Made by a program: the position numbers and the translations under genes. From assembly GCA_902782505.1 (NCBI GenBank), contig CACZNO010000148.1, positions 1 through 8,889 on the forward strand: a stretch of DNA of 8,889 nucleotides, written 5' to 3'. Source of the DNA: an uncultured Erysipelotrichaceae bacterium. GTDB taxonomy: Bacteria; Bacillota_I; Bacilli_A; Erysipelotrichales; Erysipelotrichaceae. Of the stretch, positions 5,306 to 8,889 are shown piece by piece (position 1 is the first letter of the stretch; each line of letters starts with the position of its first letter). Under the pieces are notes generated by a model that saw only the letters and a program-made list of their open reading frames with translations, did not search any database and was not told the origin of the DNA.

Positions 5306-7846
5306 ATGGCAGAATATACACCGATGATGAAACATTACCTTACCCTGAAGGAACAGAATCCGGACACCCTGATCTTTTACCGTCTCGGAGATTTTTATGA
5401 ACTCTTCATGGACGACGCGAAGATCGCCTCGAAGGAACTCGACCTGGTGCTGACCGGAAGAAACGCGGGACAGGAAGACCGGGTCCCGATGTGCGGCGTG
5501 CCGCATCACGCGGTCAACAGCTACATCCAGCGCTTAATCCAAAAGGGCTATAAGGTCGCCATCGCGGAACAGCTGGAAGATCCTGCCGAAGCGGTGGGCT
5601 TGGTCAAGCGCGACATCATCCGCGTCATTACGCCGGGAACCTCGACCGACGAATCGCAGGATGAACGGATCTCCGTCTATCTCGGATCGATCTACGATTA
5701 TCAATACGGATTCGCCGTCACGCTGGCGGAGCTGGCGACCGGGGAGACAAAGGCCTTCTTGCTGGACTATGACGAGACCGATCTCGTGCAGTTCCTGCGC
5801 ACGAAAAACGTCCGCGAAGTCGTTCTTTCCTCCGCGGAAGTCCAAAAAGCGCGCGGAAAATCCTGGGTGCGTCTTTCGGATGTGACTTTGTCGTCATGCG
5901 ATGATGACGTCCTGCGGCAGGAATATGAAGAACTCTTGGGTAACATTAGAGATTCCAGAATTATCGCCTCTTTCGGGCGCTTGGTAAACTACCTGGAAGC
6001 GACCCAGAAAAAGGCAATCCGGAACCTTTCGCCTCTGACGCTTTCCAAGGACGGCGACTATCTCTATATGGACTACTCCACCAAACAGAATCTGGAGCTG
6101 ACCGCACCGATGCGAAACGGCACAAAAAGCACGACAGTATGGGGCTTTTTGGACCATTGTCAAAGCTCCATGGGGTCAAGGACCCTGCGTCGCTGGGTGG
6201 AATATCCGTTAGTTCAAAAAGAGGAGATCCTGCGCCGTCAGGACATGATCGGCTGGCTGAACCGGAACTATCTTTCCAAGGGAAAACTCAAGGAAAAACT
6301 CGGAGACGTATACGATCTGGAACGGTTGATTTCACGCATTGCGTTAGGCAGTGTGAACGCAAAAGATTGTCTAAGGTTACATAAGACTTTGTCGTCTGCG
6401 CCGGAAATTCTGGAGATACTGCGCAAGGCAAAGATCGATGAAGAATTCGAAAATACCCCCGACGGTGAAGAGTGCGCGGCGTTACTGGACAATGTGTTCG
6501 TTGACGACCCGCCGGTATTGACCAACGAGGGCGGCATGTTCCGGGACGGATACAGCGCGGAGCTGGATGAGTTACGCCGGATCGGCAAAAATTCGAAGGA
6601 GTGGCTGACCGCCTTTGAGGCGAAGGAAAAAGAGCGCACCGGCATCAAAAACTTGCGCATCGGATACAACCGCGTCTTCGGTTATTATATCGAAATCAGC
6701 AAAGGAAACCTCCCCCTGGTGAAGGAGGAATGGGGCTATATCCGCAAACAGACCCTCACCAACAACGAGCGCTTCATCACCCAGGAACTCAAGGAAAAAG
6801 AGGACGAGATCCTGCACGCGGAAGAGCGCGCGGTCAAGCTGGAAAGCCTTCTTTTCGAGGAACTGGTATCAAAGCTCAAGGAGGAAATTCCGACGCTTCA
6901 GACGATCGCAAAAGCCCTCGCGAAGGCTGACGCGTACTATTCGTTAGCCGAAGCCAGCGCGAAACCGGGCTATGTCAAACCGGTCTTCAGCGAAGAAAGA
7001 AGCGTCCGGATCGAAAACGGACGGCACCCGATTCTGGAGTCGGTGCACTCCGAAACGCCGTACATCGCCAACTCCGTGATCATGCCGGAAGAGACGAACG
7101 TCTTAATGATCACCGGTCCGAACATGGGCGGTAAATCGACCTACATGCGCCAGACGGTGTTGATTCTGATCATGGCGCAGATCGGCTGTTACGTACCGGC
7201 GAAGAGGTGCGAACTTCCGATTTTCGACAAGATCTTTACCCGCATCGGCGCCTCGGATGATATCCTGGCGGGACAGTCCACGTTCATGGTCGAGATGAAC
7301 GAAGCCAACCACGCGTTAAAGAACGCGACCCGGAATTCCTTCATCCTGTTCGATGAGATCGGAAGAGGTACAGCGACTTACGACGGAATGGCTTTGGCGC
7401 AGGCGATCGTGGAGTATATCACGACCTGTATCGAGGCCAAGACGATGTTTTCGACGCACTACCATGAACTTACGAGTTTGGAAGAGACACATTCGACCAT
7501 CAAGAACGTACATGTGACCGTGCACGAGGCGGATGACGTCATTACTTTCTTATATAAAGTCAAAAACGGACCCGCGGACCGCTCCTACGGCATCAACGTG
7601 GCGAAGCTCGCGGATCTGCCGGAAAGCGTACTGGAACGCGCGAAGGTTCTTCTGAAGATCATGGAGACCCAGAACGCCTCCAAGCGCAACGCGCAGACCC
7701 AGATGATTATGATGGAAAAGGTGCCGGAGAACCTTGATAAGATCCGGAAACTGTTGGAGATGACCGATCCCAACGCGATGACGCCGATTGCGGCGTTACA
7801 GTTCGTGGCGGATCTGAAGGAAATCGCCGGAAAGAAGGAACCGTAA
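5306..7846 (+). CDS. mutS: DNA mismatch repair ATPase MutS
   Basis: MutS dimers clamp DNA, detect mismatches and small loops, and on ATP binding recruit MutL. The 846-residue length is normal for the family. The N-terminal domain begins TPMMKHYLTLK and carries the mismatch-wedging Phe-x-Glu as F30-Y31-E32 within YRLGDFYELF. The connector, lever and clamp regions follow, including NLRIGYNRVFGYYIEISKGN. The ATPase domain has Walker A GPNMGGKST (residues 604-612) and Walker B FILFDEIGRGT with D683-E684. It also has the signature-type STHYHEL (716-722). The C-terminus PNAMTPIAALQFVADLKEI matches the usual helical tail. The ATG at 5306 follows GCGAGG by 5 nt and has its own extended -10 promoter. 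The stop codon overlaps the mutL start (TAATG), so the two proteins are probably made in coupled fashion. It looks fully functional. Confidence 0.98.
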   Translation: MAEYTPMMKHYLTLKEQNPDTLIFYRLGDFYELFMDDAKIASKELDLVLTGRNAGQEDRVPMCGVPHHAVNSYIQRLIQKGYKVAIAEQLEDPAEAVGLVKRDIIRVITPGTSTDESQDERISVYLGSIYDYQYGFAVTLAELATGETKAFLLDYDETDLVQFLRTKNVREVVLSSAEVQKARGKSWVRLSDVTLSSCDDDVLRQEYEELLGNIRDSRIIASFGRLVNYLEATQKKAIRNLSPLTLSKDGDYLYMDYSTKQNLELTAPMRNGTKSTTVWGFLDHCQSSMGSRTLRRWVEYPLVQKEEILRRQDMIGWLNRNYLSKGKLKEKLGDVYDLERLISRIALGSVNAKDCLRLHKTLSSAPEILEILRKAKIDEEFENTPDGEECAALLDNVFVDDPPVLTNEGGMFRDGYSAELDELRRIGKNSKEWLTAFEAKEKERTGIKNLRIGYNRVFGYYIEISKGNLPLVKEEWGYIRKQTLTNNERFITQELKEKEDEILHAEERAVKLESLLFEELVSKLKEEIPTLQTIAKALAKADAYYSLAEASAKPGYVKPVFSEERSVRIENGRHPILESVHSETPYIANSVIMPEETNVLMITGPNMGGKSTYMRQTVLILIMAQIGCYVPAKRCELPIFDKIFTRIGASDDILAGQSTFMVEMNEANHALKNATRNSFILFDEIGRGTATYDGMALAQAIVEYITTCIEAKTMFSTHYHELTSLEETHSTIKNVHVTVHEADDVITFLYKVKNGPADRSYGINVAKLADLPESVLERAKVLLKIMETQNASKRNAQTQMIMMEKVPENLDKIRKLLEMTDPNAMTPIAALQFVADLKEIAGKKEP

Positions 7847-8889
7847 TGGGAAAGATACAGAAACTGAGCGACCAGCTTACCAATATGATCGCCGCCGGCG
7901 AAGTCGTGGAACGTCCGATGGGCGTTGTCAAGGAACTCGTGGAAAACGCGATCGACGCCGGGGCGACGGAAATTGAGATTCAGATCGAAGACGGCGGGCT
8001 GAAGCGCATGACCGTGATCGATAACGGTTCCGGCATGGACGCGGAAGACGCCGTGCATTCCCTGGAACGTCACGCGACCTCCAAAATCGCGAAAACCGAA
8101 GACCTCTGGAATATTCATACGATGGGATTCCGCGGTGAAGCGTTACCGTCCATCGCGTCGGTATCGAAGTTTTCCTTATTGACCAACGACGGGACCGGGG
8201 GAACCGAGATCCGTTCGGAATACGGAAAGATCGTTTATGCCGGACCCAAGGCGGCGCCGGAAGGAACCCGCGTCAGCGTCGAAGATCTTTTCTATAAGAC
8301 CCCCGCACGCCTGAAACACATGAAATCTCCCCAGAACGAGGGAAGCGCCGTCATGGACCTGGTCGAAAAGTTCGCGTTCGCGAAGCCTAAGATCGCCTTC
8401 CGCCTGGTATCCAACGGAATACTGCGGTATGAAACGACCGGATCGGGAGATCTGAAGGAAGTCCTATACCGCACCTATGGCGAAGAGATCGCGGAAAATG
8501 CGGTGTTGGCGGCGTTCTCCGATTATGACTTTACGGTGGAATGCGTACTGGCGATGCCGGAACACACCCGGGCCAGCCGGAACTTTATCAATATCTATCT
8601 CAACGACCGCGTGATCCGAAGCTTCGGTATTACGAAAGCCGTGATTGCCGCCTATGAGCCCTATCACGCGCCGGACCGTTACCCGATCGCGGCCGTAAAG
8701 ATTTCCGCCGACGCGCGTCTGGCGGATGTGAATGTGCACCCGTCCAAGTGGGAGGTGCGCCTTTCCAAACAGAAACAGCTGGAAACCCTGATCGAGGAAA
8801 ATATCCGCGAAACCTTAAAGCGCGAGATGGAGACCCGGGAGCTGCCGTTAGGTTCCATGAACGTCACGGTCCCGCGCGAAGAGGAACCC
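7846..8889 (+). CDS. mutL: DNA mismatch repair protein MutL, 3'-truncated by the window edge
   Basis: MutL is the GHKL-family ATPase that links MutS mismatch recognition to strand incision and helicase recruitment. The first 348 codons are present and the frame is open at the window end. ATP-site motifs are intact: KELVENAIDAGA (catalytic E30, Mg-binding N34), DNGSGM (59-64), RHATSKI (75-81) and GFRGEALPSIASV (94-106). The transducer region has LFYKTPARLKHMKS, where many MutLs have LFYNTPAR, and VNVHPSKWEVRLS. The C-terminal dimerisation part, which in most Gram-positive MutLs carries an endonuclease site, lies outside the window, so incision activity cannot be judged. The ATG overlaps the mutS TAA by one base, and AAGGA at 7835-7839 inside mutS serves as RBS, 6 nt upstream. 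Confidence 0.97.
   Translation, partial: MGKIQKLSDQLTNMIAAGEVVERPMGVVKELVENAIDAGATEIEIQIEDGGLKRMTVIDNGSGMDAEDAVHSLERHATSKIAKTEDLWNIHTMGFRGEALPSIASVSKFSLLTNDGTGGTEIRSEYGKIVYAGPKAAPEGTRVSVEDLFYKTPARLKHMKSPQNEGSAVMDLVEKFAFAKPKIAFRLVSNGILRYETTGSGDLKEVLYRTYGEEIAENAVLAAFSDYDFTVECVLAMPEHTRASRNFINIYLNDRVIRSFGITKAVIAAYEPYHAPDRYPIAAVKISADARLADVNVHPSKWEVRLSKQKQLETLIEENIRETLKREMETRELPLGSMNVTVPREEEP

Noticed and set aside
7585..8118. Minus-strand open frame (177 codons) across the mutS-mutL junction
   Set aside because: It is a shadow of two secure genes, with no promoter, RBS or family resemblance.
1..8889. Mobile elements, CRISPR, tRNA/rRNA, or an obvious defence island
   Set aside because: I found no transposase or integrase, regularly spaced repeats, cloverleaf or rRNA-like segment. 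Most genes are typical chromosomal families in tidy operons.

Overview
The window looks like ordinary chromosome from a Bacillota (Firmicutes) bacterium. The gene families (formate-tetrahydrofolate ligase, YjcF-type GNAT, YjbK-type CYTH, a glucose-family PTS-like protein, a mutS-mutL pair), the strong AGGAG/GAGG ribosome binding sites, extended -10 promoters and T-tailed terminators all fit. Base composition is moderate, a little above 50% GC by eye. An Erysipelotrichia-like origin is a guess only. I see no tRNA, rRNA, CRISPR array, insertion sequence, attachment site or plasmid/phage gene.

Layout. (1) 2-2446, plus strand: the 5'-truncated formate-tetrahydrofolate ligase gene fhs, then after 15 nt an uncharacterised 310-residue protein with a possible PUA/EVE-like N-terminal domain. 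(2) 2445-2472: a hairpin shared by two convergent operons; the stop codons of both flanking genes lie in it. (3) 3448-2455, minus strand: a two-gene operon of a GNAT acetyltransferase followed, one nucleotide after its stop, by a CYTH phosphatase-like protein. (4) 3449-3500: a 52-nt divergent promoter region with overlapping -10 boxes. (5) 3501-5081, plus strand: a membrane protein built like a glucose-family PTS EIIC-EIIB permease, but with the expected sugar-contacting and phosphate-carrying residues replaced; it ends at a strong terminator. (6) 5139-5305: noncoding leader with the mutS promoter. (7) 5306-8889: mutS and the start of mutL, coupled by a TAATG overlap; mutL runs off the window.

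Functionally the window joins one-carbon metabolism (fhs), mismatch repair (mutS/mutL) and several less defined genes. The most interesting item is the permease-like gene at 3501-5081: its intact reading frame, promoter, ribosome binding site and terminator argue that it is maintained, while it appears to have lost the chemistry of a phosphotransferase permease. That suggests a transporter or sensor repurposed from a PTS component. The second is the unassigned gene behind fhs.
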